A stretch of DNA of 64,000 bases from Flavobacterium seoulense (GTDB lineage: Bacteria; Bacteroidota; Bacteroidia; Flavobacteriales; Flavobacteriaceae), in assembly GCF_000695795.1 (NCBI RefSeq), contig NZ_JNCA01000011.1:124001-188000 (forward strand). Direction: 5' to 3'. This document shows, piece by piece, positions 45,646-54,670 of this stretch. The notes under the pieces were generated by a model. The model did no database searches and was not told where the DNA came from. It was given only the letters and a program-made list of their open reading frames with translations. A program made the position numbers and the translations under genes. How positions within the stretch are numbered: position 1 is the first letter of the stretch; each line of letters opens with the position of its first letter.

Positions 45646-47088
45646 TTAAAACTGAAAGGCTAAGGCTAGAGAAGTTTTTCCAACTAACTCTTTGGGTACA
45701 TTTATTACTACAACATCACCTTCTTGTTTCCAATCTACGTTTTTACCAGTTGTTAAAAGTTTGATTTTTGTGCCTTTAGCAGGAATATTTCCTTTCCATT
45801 GAATAGTGGCTGGTGTCACATCTCCTTCTTTAGTACAAGCAATGGCATATTTAGTTTTACCATCTTTTGATTGTGTAAACCAAGTTGTCCCATCATTGTA
45901 TTTTTTAGTAATTGTAGTACCATAAATAGCAGCTCCATTTACTTTTAACCATTGTCCTACTTCTGCTAACGGTTTTTCAATTGCTTTAGGAAATTCTCCT
46001 TCAGGTGTAGGTCCCCAGCTTAAGAGCATATTTCCGCCTTTGGCAACAATTTCTGCTAATGTTGCAATCACCCATGCTGAAGATTTTATTTTTTCTTCTT
46101 CAGGTTTGCGATAGCTCCAGGCTTTAGTAAGAGTAATACATGTTTCCCAGGGTGTATTCATTTGTTCTTTTGGTATCTGTTGTTCAGGTGTACGGTAGTT
46201 TTCGTATGGACCATGTACAGTTCTGTCAACGATTAAAATACCGGGTTGTTTTTCTCTAGCCATTTTAGCTATACGTGGCATATCTACTTCTTGATTAAAG
46301 TTAGGATAGTTAGATCTTCCCCTTTTATCAAGTCCCCATTCTGTGCGTTCCAGTTCACTTTTTAATGCCGGACGTATCCAACCTCCATCTAGCCATAAAA
46401 TATCAACATTACCATAGTTTCCTAAAATTTCGCCAATTTGATTATAGGTGAAATCTTTGAATTTTTGCCATTTTTGTGGATATTTAGCTATATCATAGTT
46501 AATATTTCGACTTGGAGTAGGAAAACGATCCCACCAAAAATCTTGCGAATGCCAATCTGGTTTAGAAAAATAAGCTCCAATCATCATTCCCTGTTTGCGG
46601 TAGGCATCAAAAATATATTTGGTAACATCTGCCTTGGGATTGTTTTTAAAAGGACCATTGGTAATCTTATAATCACTCTGTTTGGTATCGAACATATTAA
46701 AACCATCATGATGCTTAGTGGTAAAAACCACATATTTCATTCCGCTTTTTTTCGATATTTCAGCCCACTTTTCCGGGTTGAATTTAGTAGGATTGAATTC
46801 CTTTGCCAATCCCCAATACCATTTTTTATAGTCTTCATAATTTAAGGTAGTATCACGTTTAGGCCAAGGTTCTCCACATATAACCCATGATTCCGGTATA
46901 GCTGCCTGAGTATATACGCCCCAATGAAGAAGTACACCAAATTTTAAATCCTGCCATTTTTCCAACTTCGCTTTTACAAGCGGATCTGTAGGATATTCGT
47001 ATTCTTTAGAAGGATCATAGATGTCCTCTTGAGCGAATCCTATTAGAGGAATAGCCAGTAAAAGCGATAAAAAGAAATTTTTAAACAT
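45646..47088 (-). CDS. Alpha-L-fucosidase (GH29)
   Basis: A 480-residue exported GH29 enzyme that removes alpha-linked L-fucose with retention. After the signal peptide (about 1-19) it shows the barrel motifs FGVLLHWGVYT, YVVFTTKHHDGFNMFDT and VDILWLDGGW, where Asp234 is the expected nucleophile, and a C-terminal beta domain (about 380-480). Heparan sulfate is not fucosylated, so its presence directly behind susC-susD points to a fucosylated substrate or linker, such as fucosylated chondroitin sulfate or host glycoprotein glycans. It lies 21 bp after susD. Confidence 0.95.
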   Translation of the reverse strand: MFKNFFLSLLLAIPLIGFAQEDIYDPSKEYEYPTDPLVKAKLEKWQDLKFGVLLHWGVYTQAAIPESWVICGEPWPKRDTTLNYEDYKKWYWGLAKEFNPTKFNPEKWAEISKKSGMKYVVFTTKHHDGFNMFDTKQSDYKITNGPFKNNPKADVTKYIFDAYRKQGMMIGAYFSKPDWHSQDFWWDRFPTPSRNINYDIAKYPQKWQKFKDFTYNQIGEILGNYGNVDILWLDGGWIRPALKSELERTEWGLDKRGRSNYPNFNQEVDMPRIAKMAREKQPGILIVDRTVHGPYENYRTPEQQIPKEQMNTPWETCITLTKAWSYRKPEEEKIKSSAWVIATLAEIVAKGGNMLLSWGPTPEGEFPKAIEKPLAEVGQWLKVNGAAIYGTTITKKYNDGTTWFTQSKDGKTKYAIACTKEGDVTPATIQWKGNIPAKGTKIKLLTTGKNVDWKQEGDVVVINVPKELVGKTSLALAFQF

Positions 47089-47109
47089 AATGAGTTAAGT
47101 TGAGAAAAA

Positions 47110-48996
47110 TTAATATTGAGGGTTTTGACGCGTAATTCCTTTGTTTACATCGGTTTCATTTATCGGATAAGGGTATAATTCATGTTTTCCGCTTACAAAA
47201 TTGGTAAATGAAGGATAGAAATAGTTCGAACGAATTGCTTTTACTGCTGTATTGGTTTCTGCAATTTTATCTGCTAAAATTCCCCAACGAATTAAATCGG
47301 CTCGACGCATTCCTTCACCTAAAAGTTCCCAGGCTCTTTCTTGTTGAATCGCTTTAAGAAAATTAGCCTTATTTAAACCTGAAAGGTTGATTTGTGTTGC
47401 TGTTGGTTTAGTTACAACTGTAGCTGTTGCAGTAGCTCCTGAACCTTTTCCATCAGTACTTGTAATAGTTACTGTAGGAGCAGAAGTATAACCGTCACCT
47501 GAACGAAGCAGCGAAATTGCTGTAATACGTCCGTTGTTTACTGTTGCTGCGGCTGCAGCTGCATCACTACCACCGCCACCTGTAATATTAATAACAACGG
47601 TAGCTGTTGATGTATATCCTGTACCTTGAGCTCCTAATGCTATGTTGATTCTGCTTCCTGGTACATCAGCTCCAAAAGCTCTTCGTCTTACCTGATTGAT
47701 AGCATCATAAGCAATGGAATTTGGTCCTTCGTTTAATTCATTTTCTACTTCAGCACGCATTAACAACAAATCAGAATAACGCATAATTACCCAGTTGATA
47801 TGAGTATAACTTCTTTCAAGGGTAGCATTAGTTTGATACTCTCTGCTCCATTTGGCTACAGTCCAAGATTCATCCTGTCTGCCCGTTAAAAGAGGAACTT
47901 TATTACCTAAGGCATTAATACTATAAGTTGCTATAGAAAAATCTCTGCGTTGATCGGCAACATTGAAGCTAGCATGAAATGGTTTAGGAACTAAAGATCT
48001 ACCAATGCTAGCAGGATAAACACCATTTGTGGTAAGGGGACCATTGAAATAACCTAGCCAAGAACCATTGTCTTGATTTCCTGCAGGATTATAAAAAGCA
48101 ACCTGAAAAATATTTTCGGTAGGCTCTAAATCCGTGTGTTGGCATTGATTTTTGAATACTTGTGAGTACGATTTGTTTAAAGAATATGGATTTTGAGCCA
48201 TAATATCATTAATTTGTTGCTGTGCTAACAGGTAATAGTCTTTGAAATTATCTGGTCGTTTTATAGTTCCGTCAGCTCTTAAGGAATAACCACCGGCAAA
48301 TAATGCTACTCTTGCCAGCATGGCTTTAGCCCCCCATTTATTGATACGTTCATTTACAGGCTTTGCTTCAGGCAACACAGCAGCTGCATCTTGCATGTCT
48401 TTTATAATTTGAGTGTATATTTCATAACGATCTACAAGTACTGATTTAAAATTATCCCCTGTTTGTGAACTTTTAGTTTTAAAAGGAACATCTCCCCATA
48501 AACGCACCAGTTCAGAATAGTAGAATCCACGTAAAAATTTAGCTTCACCTAACATTCGATTCAATTGATCTTTTTGATCTTGAGTTCCGTTAGTATATAC
48601 ATTCATTTGAGGTATTTTTTCAATAACAACATTCGCCCGGTCAATTCCAATGTAAAATTGACTCCAAACAGTGTAAAAAGTATTTGTTTGAGGGATACCT
48701 TCATAATGGGCAATAGTTCTCCAGTCAACGGGACTAATTCCAGTGTTTTGAAGAATATCGGTATCCGCATCAAAAATCATTGGAACATTCCATCCATAGG
48801 TGTCTAGCGACGACATTATTGAGTAAACGCCTAATGTGGCCATGTAAGCTTCATCGACATTAGAGAAGAAATTAGCAGAAGTAAAATAAGAATATGGGGT
48901 TGTGTCTAATTGATTGTCGCAAGAGCTAAGAGGTAGCAAAAGTGAAGCTACACCAGCAGCTACAATTGCTTTTAGGGAAAATATCTTGTTTTTCAT
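47110..48996 (-). CDS. susD: SusD/RagB-type glycan-binding lipoprotein with an internal repeat insert
   Basis: A 628-residue outer-membrane surface lipoprotein (lipobox LPLSSC, Cys26) that caps the SusC transporter and captures oligosaccharide. Family features are the TPR-like RGFYYSELVRLWGDVP, MRYSDLLLMRAEVENEL, INQVRRRAFG and, near the end, ERAWELLGEGMRRADLIRWG. Between the last two lies an insert of about 80 residues (451-530) rich in Gly, Ala and Thr, with two related copies of a GxGYTSxxTVxI motif, absent from ordinary SusD proteins of about 530-550 residues. It is 17 bp after susC. Confidence 0.94.
   Translation of the reverse strand: MKNKIFSLKAIVAAGVASLLLPLSSCDNQLDTTPYSYFTSANFFSNVDEAYMATLGVYSIMSSLDTYGWNVPMIFDADTDILQNTGISPVDWRTIAHYEGIPQTNTFYTVWSQFYIGIDRANVVIEKIPQMNVYTNGTQDQKDQLNRMLGEAKFLRGFYYSELVRLWGDVPFKTKSSQTGDNFKSVLVDRYEIYTQIIKDMQDAAAVLPEAKPVNERINKWGAKAMLARVALFAGGYSLRADGTIKRPDNFKDYYLLAQQQINDIMAQNPYSLNKSYSQVFKNQCQHTDLEPTENIFQVAFYNPAGNQDNGSWLGYFNGPLTTNGVYPASIGRSLVPKPFHASFNVADQRRDFSIATYSINALGNKVPLLTGRQDESWTVAKWSREYQTNATLERSYTHINWVIMRYSDLLLMRAEVENELNEGPNSIAYDAINQVRRRAFGADVPGSRINIALGAQGTGYTSTATVVINITGGGGSDAAAAAATVNNGRITAISLLRSGDGYTSAPTVTITSTDGKGSGATATATVVTKPTATQINLSGLNKANFLKAIQQERAWELLGEGMRRADLIRWGILADKIAETNTAVKAIRSNYFYPSFTNFVSGKHELYPYPINETDVNKGITRQNPQY
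47405..47645 (-). repeat. Gly/Ala/Thr-rich tandem-repeat insert within susD
   Basis: Encodes two related units, GTGYTSTATVVINITGGGG and SGDGYTSAPTVTITSTDG, each followed by an Ala/Thr run. Such GxGYTSAPTVTI repeats occur in bacterial surface and phage-tail-like proteins. The insert sits in the loop between INQVRRRAFG and the final conserved helices and keeps the reading frame. Confidence 0.75.
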
Positions 48997-49013
48997 TTTC
49001 TTTAAATTTTTAA

Positions 49014-52000
49014 TTATAGTGAAATGTTTAAACCTGTAATAAATGATTTTGATCTTGGATATGCACTAAAATCGACTCCAGGAGTTAAGGCATTATTAAT
49101 TACGCTTACTTCAGGATCATAGCCGGAATATTTTGTAAATACATATAGATTATACAGGGTTAAGTAGAATCTTAAATTAGAAATTTTAGAATCTGCAAGC
49201 CATTTTTTAGGTAAAGTATAGCCTAGACTTATGTTGTTAATACGTAAAAATGAACCGTCTTCAATAATATCACTGTATAAACGTCCTGTAGTATTTCCGT
49301 TATATACAGGGTTTGTTTTTCCTTGGTTTAAAGCTGCTAATTCAACAGGATCAGTTACTCGTTGTCCAGCGGCATTAATTGTTGTCCATCTGTCAGCAAA
49401 TCGTGCCAGAGAGTTGATGTTATCCAGATTAAGTCGGGAATTGTTCAAAACATTGGCATTATAAATATCGTTGCCTACAGTAAAGTTAAGGAATACGCTT
49501 AAATCAATTCCTTTGTATGTAAATGTATTGTTTAATCCACCAGAAAATTTAGGATTTGCATTTCCAATAGCTGTTCTATCCAAATCATTAATTACACCAT
49601 CAGGTACACCATCAGGACCACTAATATCTTTAAATTTAATAAAACCAGGTTGTACAGCAACATTATCATTAACCACATCAGGTTTTAGAGTATAGGTACT
49701 AGTTGTTGCATTGTAGTCAAAATCACTTACCTGGTATAAACCATCACTTACATAACCATACATAACGCCTACCGGTTTACCCACTTGTAATATATAATCA
49801 TTTGTAGTAGTGTAACTATTAGTCAATAATGAATTTTCATTATCACTTAAACTCAATACTTTGGTCTTGTTGAAAGCGATATTAAAACTGGTGTTCCAAC
49901 TAAAATCTGCTTTTTTAACATTTACTGTATTTAAAGTAAATTCTAAACCGCTACTGGAAGTAGATCCAATATTTTGAAACTGTCTTTGAAAACCTGAGTT
50001 AGCCGGTATACGAGTGTTATAAAGTAAGTCTTTAGAACGATTATCATACCATTCAGAAGTAAGAGTGATTCGTTGGTTAAAAAATCCTAAATCTAAACCT
50101 ATATTGCTCGACTTTGTGGCTTCCCATTTTAAGAATGGATTAGGAAGGTTATCTTGAAAAGCTGAAACAACTACCTGATTATTTAGAGGATATGATCCTG
50201 TATTGTAAATACCTAATGCAGCATAATTAGCTACTCTGTTATTTCCTGCCTGACCATAACTTAAACGAAGTTTTAAATCAGAAAATATAGAAGAATCTCT
50301 CATGAAGTTTTCATTAATAACTCTCCATGCTGCTGAAACTGCCGGAAAATACCCCCAACGGTTTTCTGTTCCAAATTTAGAAGAACCATCTGTACGAATA
50401 CTGGCTGATAATAAATATCTGTTTTTGTATGAATAATTTGATCTCGCAAAAAAGGACATCATTTTATCATCTTCAGCAAAAGAAGTAGGTATTCCGGGAA
50501 TAGTTCCCATTTCTAATTTATCCCATCCTAAATTAACAGTTGGAAATGCAGAAGAATTTACAGAAAGATCTTCAGAGTAATTATAAATATATTCCTGACC
50601 AGCAGTAATATCAAACTTGTGTCCTTTATTGAATGTATTGCTATAAGTAAGGGTGTTATTGTAATTAAAACGGTTTGTGTTAGTAGTAGAAATTCCACCG
50701 TTAGGACCACCGCTCCTGATAGCCTGAATACCAATGCTTCCATTAAAGTATTTCTTTGTAGTATTACTGTCTGTTAAGCTAACTAATCCTCTATAGACTA
50801 AGCTAGGAGTTAGGTTGTATTGCAATTGTACACTCGCATTAAAAGCTTTTTTAAGCGACTCTCTTTGTTGATTGTCAATAGTAATTAATGGACTTTGTAA
50901 TGCAGGTTCGCTAGAATTCTCAAAAGGGTCTAATATTAAATCAGCAAGTTCATCATCAGCTCCTAGTTTACCATTTGTAGGACGATATCTTAAGAGATTT
51001 TGTAGCATACTTAACCTGGCATTTCCTCCTTCGTTTGTACCTAGTCCGCTAATTTTTTGGGTTGAATAGTTAACAATGGCATTAACTGAAAACTTTTTAC
51101 TTACATTGTGATTAATTGCTAATTTAGCAATATCTTTTCTGGATTCGCTTCCTCGCATAATTCCTTTATCATCATTAATCGAATAGAAAATATTGAATTT
51201 AGTTTCCTTTTCACCACCGTTGATACTCAGTTTATGGTATTGGCTCACTACTGAATTTCCAAAAACTTCTTTTTGCCAGTTTTTACCCGGTCGGTTGGCG
51301 TAGAGTGTCTCTAACTCATCATAGCTCCCAAAATTGTTAGTAAAACCTTGCATCTTTGCAGTGTCAAGAGTATTTTCATATAATAAACTAACATATTGGT
51401 ACGGATTCATTACAGGAATTTCAGAAGTAACCTTTTTTATCCCTGCATAAGTATCATAATTGATACTTACTTTTCCTGTTTTTGTTTGTTTTGTTGTAAC
51501 CAAAATTACTCCGTTTCCACCTTGAGCACCATAGATAGAGGTTGAAGAAGCATCTTTTAAAACATCTATAGATTCAATATCCATAGGATCTAAAAATCCT
51601 ATACCTCCTGTTTGTGGCACACCGTCAATAACATACAAAGGTTCGTTACTTTGGGTAATTGACATTCCACCTCTAATTTTGATGGAAGGTTCTGATCCAG
51701 GTGTACCGTCACTCATATTTACCTGCATACCTGCAATACGACCTTGTAATGCTTGGGCTACGTTTTGTACTGGTACTTTTGCTAATTCTTCTCCTTTAAC
51801 AGAAGAAATAGCCCCGGTAAGATCTTTTCTGGATTTGGTACCATAACCTACAACAACAACTTCATTTAAATTGTTAGTTTCGTCTTGTAATTTAGCGTTT
51901 ATGGTAGTTCTGCTATTAACTTTTTGTTCAATTGTTTTGGTACCCAAAAAAGAGAATACTAAGATTGCATTTGGTTTTACCTTAATTTGATATTCTCCAT

Positions 52001-52166
52001 CAATTGAGGTAATAGTATTATTTTGGGTTCCTTTTTCTGAAACTGTTGCGCCTGGCATTGGTAAATTGAATCCATCGCTAACTATACCTTTTACGGTAAT
52101 ATTTTCTTGGGCAAAAGCCAATCGACAAGTGGTAAGCAACAAAAATAAAAATATAGTCCTTTTCAT
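49014..52166 (-). CDS. susC: SusC/RagA-type TonB-linked outer-membrane transporter
   Basis: A 1050-residue TonB-dependent transporter that imports oligosaccharides. Signal peptide (about 1-19), carboxypeptidase-D-like regulatory domain (about 22-105; VKGIVSDGFNLPMPGATV), plug domain (about 115-230; LNEVVVVGYGT and IRGGMSI, then PLYVIDGVP and the SIYGAQGGNGVILVTTK motif) and a beta-barrel ending PRSKSFITGLNISL. The long N-terminal DUF4480-like domain marks it as SusC rather than a siderophore receptor. It leads the unit susC-susD-GH29-small protein behind operator S3. Confidence 0.96.
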   Translation of the reverse strand: MKRTIFLFLLLTTCRLAFAQENITVKGIVSDGFNLPMPGATVSEKGTQNNTITSIDGEYQIKVKPNAILVFSFLGTKTIEQKVNSRTTINAKLQDETNNLNEVVVVGYGTKSRKDLTGAISSVKGEELAKVPVQNVAQALQGRIAGMQVNMSDGTPGSEPSIKIRGGMSITQSNEPLYVIDGVPQTGGIGFLDPMDIESIDVLKDASSTSIYGAQGGNGVILVTTKQTKTGKVSINYDTYAGIKKVTSEIPVMNPYQYVSLLYENTLDTAKMQGFTNNFGSYDELETLYANRPGKNWQKEVFGNSVVSQYHKLSINGGEKETKFNIFYSINDDKGIMRGSESRKDIAKLAINHNVSKKFSVNAIVNYSTQKISGLGTNEGGNARLSMLQNLLRYRPTNGKLGADDELADLILDPFENSSEPALQSPLITIDNQQRESLKKAFNASVQLQYNLTPSLVYRGLVSLTDSNTTKKYFNGSIGIQAIRSGGPNGGISTTNTNRFNYNNTLTYSNTFNKGHKFDITAGQEYIYNYSEDLSVNSSAFPTVNLGWDKLEMGTIPGIPTSFAEDDKMMSFFARSNYSYKNRYLLSASIRTDGSSKFGTENRWGYFPAVSAAWRVINENFMRDSSIFSDLKLRLSYGQAGNNRVANYAALGIYNTGSYPLNNQVVVSAFQDNLPNPFLKWEATKSSNIGLDLGFFNQRITLTSEWYDNRSKDLLYNTRIPANSGFQRQFQNIGSTSSSGLEFTLNTVNVKKADFSWNTSFNIAFNKTKVLSLSDNENSLLTNSYTTTNDYILQVGKPVGVMYGYVSDGLYQVSDFDYNATTSTYTLKPDVVNDNVAVQPGFIKFKDISGPDGVPDGVINDLDRTAIGNANPKFSGGLNNTFTYKGIDLSVFLNFTVGNDIYNANVLNNSRLNLDNINSLARFADRWTTINAAGQRVTDPVELAALNQGKTNPVYNGNTTGRLYSDIIEDGSFLRINNISLGYTLPKKWLADSKISNLRFYLTLYNLYVFTKYSGYDPEVSVINNALTPGVDFSAYPRSKSFITGLNISL

Positions 52167-52356
52167 AGTTTTGTTTTTTTAATAGAAATATGTTTGTATT
52201 TCTATTGATGGTGGTAATTAGTTAAATGTACGTTTTTGATAAATATTCTATTGTAATATTTCAAAGAATGATTTGTCAATTTTTTTGTTTTGTAAATTGT
52301 TGTAACTCATTGTTTTTCTGTCATAAATTTTAGGTTTTGGTTTTTTTTATACTAAA

Positions 52357-52417
52357 CAAATTTAGAAATCAACTATTTACAAGGGTTTTGAAAATATCCA
52401 AAATACTATTGAATTTG
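52357..52417 (-). promoter_or_regulatory. Operator/promoter S3 of the susCD unit
   Basis: Plus-strand view: -7 box CAAATTTA (52357-52364), proximal half-site GTTTTGAAAATA from 52385, distal half-site CTATTGAATTTG from 52406. Spacings 21 and 21. The box is identical to those of S1 and S2. Confidence 0.78.
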
Positions 52418-52428
52418 ATTAAAAAGCC

Positions 52429-52461
52429 GTTTAATTATCTAAAATCTAGTATTAAACTTAA
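52429..52461 (-). promoter_or_regulatory. Second pair of operator half-sites upstream of susC
   Basis: GTTTAATTATCT from 52429 and TATTAAACTTAA from 52450 repeat the half-site pattern at a 21-bp spacing, starting 23 bp beyond the distal half-site of S3. The susC unit thus appears to have a double operator. Confidence 0.45.
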
Positions 52462-52573
52462 TAAAACCAGTGTTTTTTTTCTGATAGCTTTAGATAATAG
52501 TTAAAAGCTGTGTGAATTCTTTATGAGTTGTTTTGAAGTGGGATAATTTACCCGAGAAAATTATATAAGTTTT

Positions 52574-54550
52574 CTACAAATTGGTTTTTACTTTAGTTTT
52601 TTGACCGTCAATGGTTAGTGTCAGGTTAATATTTCCTTTTTCAAAATCGTTTCCTGAATTTTCTTTTATCGAAATTTTGGGTGCTATTGTGCCTTCATAA
52701 GGATATAGAATACTAATAAATTGTTGGGTTTGATTATTAGATTTAGGTTTTTCAAACGCAAATGCAGGTCTGTTTAATTCTTTCATGTATTGGTAAGACA
52801 CCTTACTTTCCTCTTCAATTAATTTTATATTGTCGGTATTAAGTGATTGAATCAAGAGATTGTTTCCATCTGCAAATGTAGTGTAGACTCTTTTTTCCTT
52901 TTGATCAAAAACGGGTTTGCTGTCTTCAATTAATGGAAAATGTACTCCCAATTGTCCGGTAGCGTTGCCAATGGCTTTATCAATGATTAGGAAATATTTT
53001 TGATTGATAAAGAGCACACTTCGTTGATGATTTAAACCATCGTAACTAGGATTAGTATAAGTAAGAATATCTAAGTCTTTTCCTGTTTGCCATTTATTCA
53101 ATTTAGCATCGGTAATAACCATATTTTTGTTATCAAGAGTAAGCGTACTGTGTAACTTGGTTTGACGATACCATTCTCTCATTTGATTAATGGCTGCATC
53201 ACCACTATAAACATAAGCCCCTGCATCTGGAGTAAAATTTCTGCCTTTTACCCAAAGTTCAAATGTACCATTATCAGGTTGAGCATGGAATTTTCCCGGA
53301 GGACTAGCTTTTAAAAGCATTACAGTAGCTTTTTGATCCCATCCGTTTCTGAAAGTATAAAATCCTGAATTTTTTGAGGCATTTGATAAATAATCAGCTA
53401 TGTTACCTTGTTTGCCATCTGTAGCAAAATATTTGATAAGTTGATTGTCAGGGAATGTTTTTGACCAATTTTGAAAACGTTTTATTCTTACTTGTTTTTC
53501 AACAATCCAAGAATCTCCGAACATAGGTGTACGGTAGTCCGGAAATGAGCTGTTTGCTGTTGCAACAACCATATTCTCTATTGTTTTAATGTAACTCTCC
53601 GGAAATTCGCTTGCTAGTCCGCTCAATTTTGCCGATTGATAAGCTCTAAGAAAAATATCGATAGTTGCTACCTGATAAGCTGGAGAAAGTTCCCACTGGA
53701 TACCGTCAGCATATACCTGTTTAATAATTTCTCTGTTAAGAACTTCGATGCCACTTTTGCGCCAGTCATCGGCTGATTTTAGTTCAGGAAAAAAAGCACC
53801 TGCACCCAGTAAATGTTCCGCTTCAAATAGTAAATGGTTGCCTTCAGCACTATAATTTTTAGGTATGTAATCTGCCTGTTGAGCATAACAGTTTAGGAAA
53901 TCCAATAAAAAGTCAGGAGTAAAGTTTGGAGAATTAACAAAAAGATTAAAAGTACCTGGCAAATTTTCCAGTCTGCTGGAAACTTCAAGAGGTCTCCAGG
54001 CATAACGGTCGTTTTCTTTTGATAAACCTAGAGCATTTTTTTTAGCCCAATCTCTGAATTGAAAAATCCATTCTTTAGCATATTTTTCATCTCCACTACT
54101 GCGATAGGCCATTCCCATTGGTTGCCACCAGGTTACACGGTGTAATTGCCAACGAACTTCATTGTCCTTAACAGGCCAAAATTCCCAGTTGATATCTTTT
54201 CCATAATCGTAATAACCATAACCTTTTTGAGGTTGGAATTGGTGTAATAAAGCATTGTCAGCTTTTAATTGATTTGCTTTTCCAATGTCTTTTCCTCTAA
54301 AACGGGCTTCATCACCAGTGTTGAAATCAGGGTGTTTAATGTTTTTGCGATTGCGGTAATAATTTAGTAATTCATTGGCAGCTTCATTATATTTAGCAGC
54401 GGTAAAAAGTGTATTTACTTTTTCCAGTCCGGGGTAGGAAAGATTAATGTTGTTGAAACTGGTCTTAGTAATAGGTTTTTCTTGTGCATTGGATAGGAAT
54501 ACTATCAATAGCAGAAAAGAAAATAGGGTTGTTGTTTTTAGATTTTTCAT
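52574..54550 (-). CDS. hepC: Heparin-sulfate lyase, heparinase III (PL12)
   Basis: A 658-residue periplasmic lyase closely matching Pedobacter heparinus heparinase III (659 residues) along its whole length, including YGYYDYGKDINWEFWPVKDN and the FTPDAGAYVYSGD region. It cleaves heparan sulfate at GlcNAc/GlcNS-GlcA bonds by beta-elimination (EC 4.2.2.8). Expected catalytic residues by alignment: Asn238 (EGNHLLFE), Tyr292 (ELSPAYQV), His422 (KFHAQPDNG); His508 (NHQRSVLF) is also kept. The residue after the catalytic Tyr is Gln293, where Pedobacter has His295. This gene is the strongest evidence that the locus targets heparan sulfate. Confidence 0.96.
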   Translation of the reverse strand: MKNLKTTTLFSFLLLIVFLSNAQEKPITKTSFNNINLSYPGLEKVNTLFTAAKYNEAANELLNYYRNRKNIKHPDFNTGDEARFRGKDIGKANQLKADNALLHQFQPQKGYGYYDYGKDINWEFWPVKDNEVRWQLHRVTWWQPMGMAYRSSGDEKYAKEWIFQFRDWAKKNALGLSKENDRYAWRPLEVSSRLENLPGTFNLFVNSPNFTPDFLLDFLNCYAQQADYIPKNYSAEGNHLLFEAEHLLGAGAFFPELKSADDWRKSGIEVLNREIIKQVYADGIQWELSPAYQVATIDIFLRAYQSAKLSGLASEFPESYIKTIENMVVATANSSFPDYRTPMFGDSWIVEKQVRIKRFQNWSKTFPDNQLIKYFATDGKQGNIADYLSNASKNSGFYTFRNGWDQKATVMLLKASPPGKFHAQPDNGTFELWVKGRNFTPDAGAYVYSGDAAINQMREWYRQTKLHSTLTLDNKNMVITDAKLNKWQTGKDLDILTYTNPSYDGLNHQRSVLFINQKYFLIIDKAIGNATGQLGVHFPLIEDSKPVFDQKEKRVYTTFADGNNLLIQSLNTDNIKLIEEESKVSYQYMKELNRPAFAFEKPKSNNQTQQFISILYPYEGTIAPKISIKENSGNDFEKGNINLTLTIDGQKTKVKTNL

Positions 54551-54600
54551 TTAATTGTAATTATAATAGTTCTATTTCTTTAAATAAAATAAGTAAGTAA

Positions 54601-54627
54601 GAAGTTGTCCTGATAGAAGACAACTTC
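54601..54627 (-). terminator. Hairpin between the T9SS lyase gene and hepC
   Basis: GAAGTTGTC (54601-54609) and GACAACTTC (54619-54627) form a perfect 9-bp stem with a nine-base loop in the 120-bp gap before hepC. It may terminate, or only attenuate, transcription entering hepC, since no clear operator copy or promoter was found in the gap. Confidence 0.6.
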
Positions 54628-54670
54628 TCACCGTTTTACTATTGGTTCATTAAGTTAATTAAAAGTCCAA

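Larger units (their letters stand above)
52167..52573. other. susC promoter region
   Basis: A 407-bp gap with operator/promoter S3 (52357-52417), an extra pair of half-sites (52429-52461) and an AT-rich leader of about 180 nt. No coding signal was seen. Confidence 0.6.
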
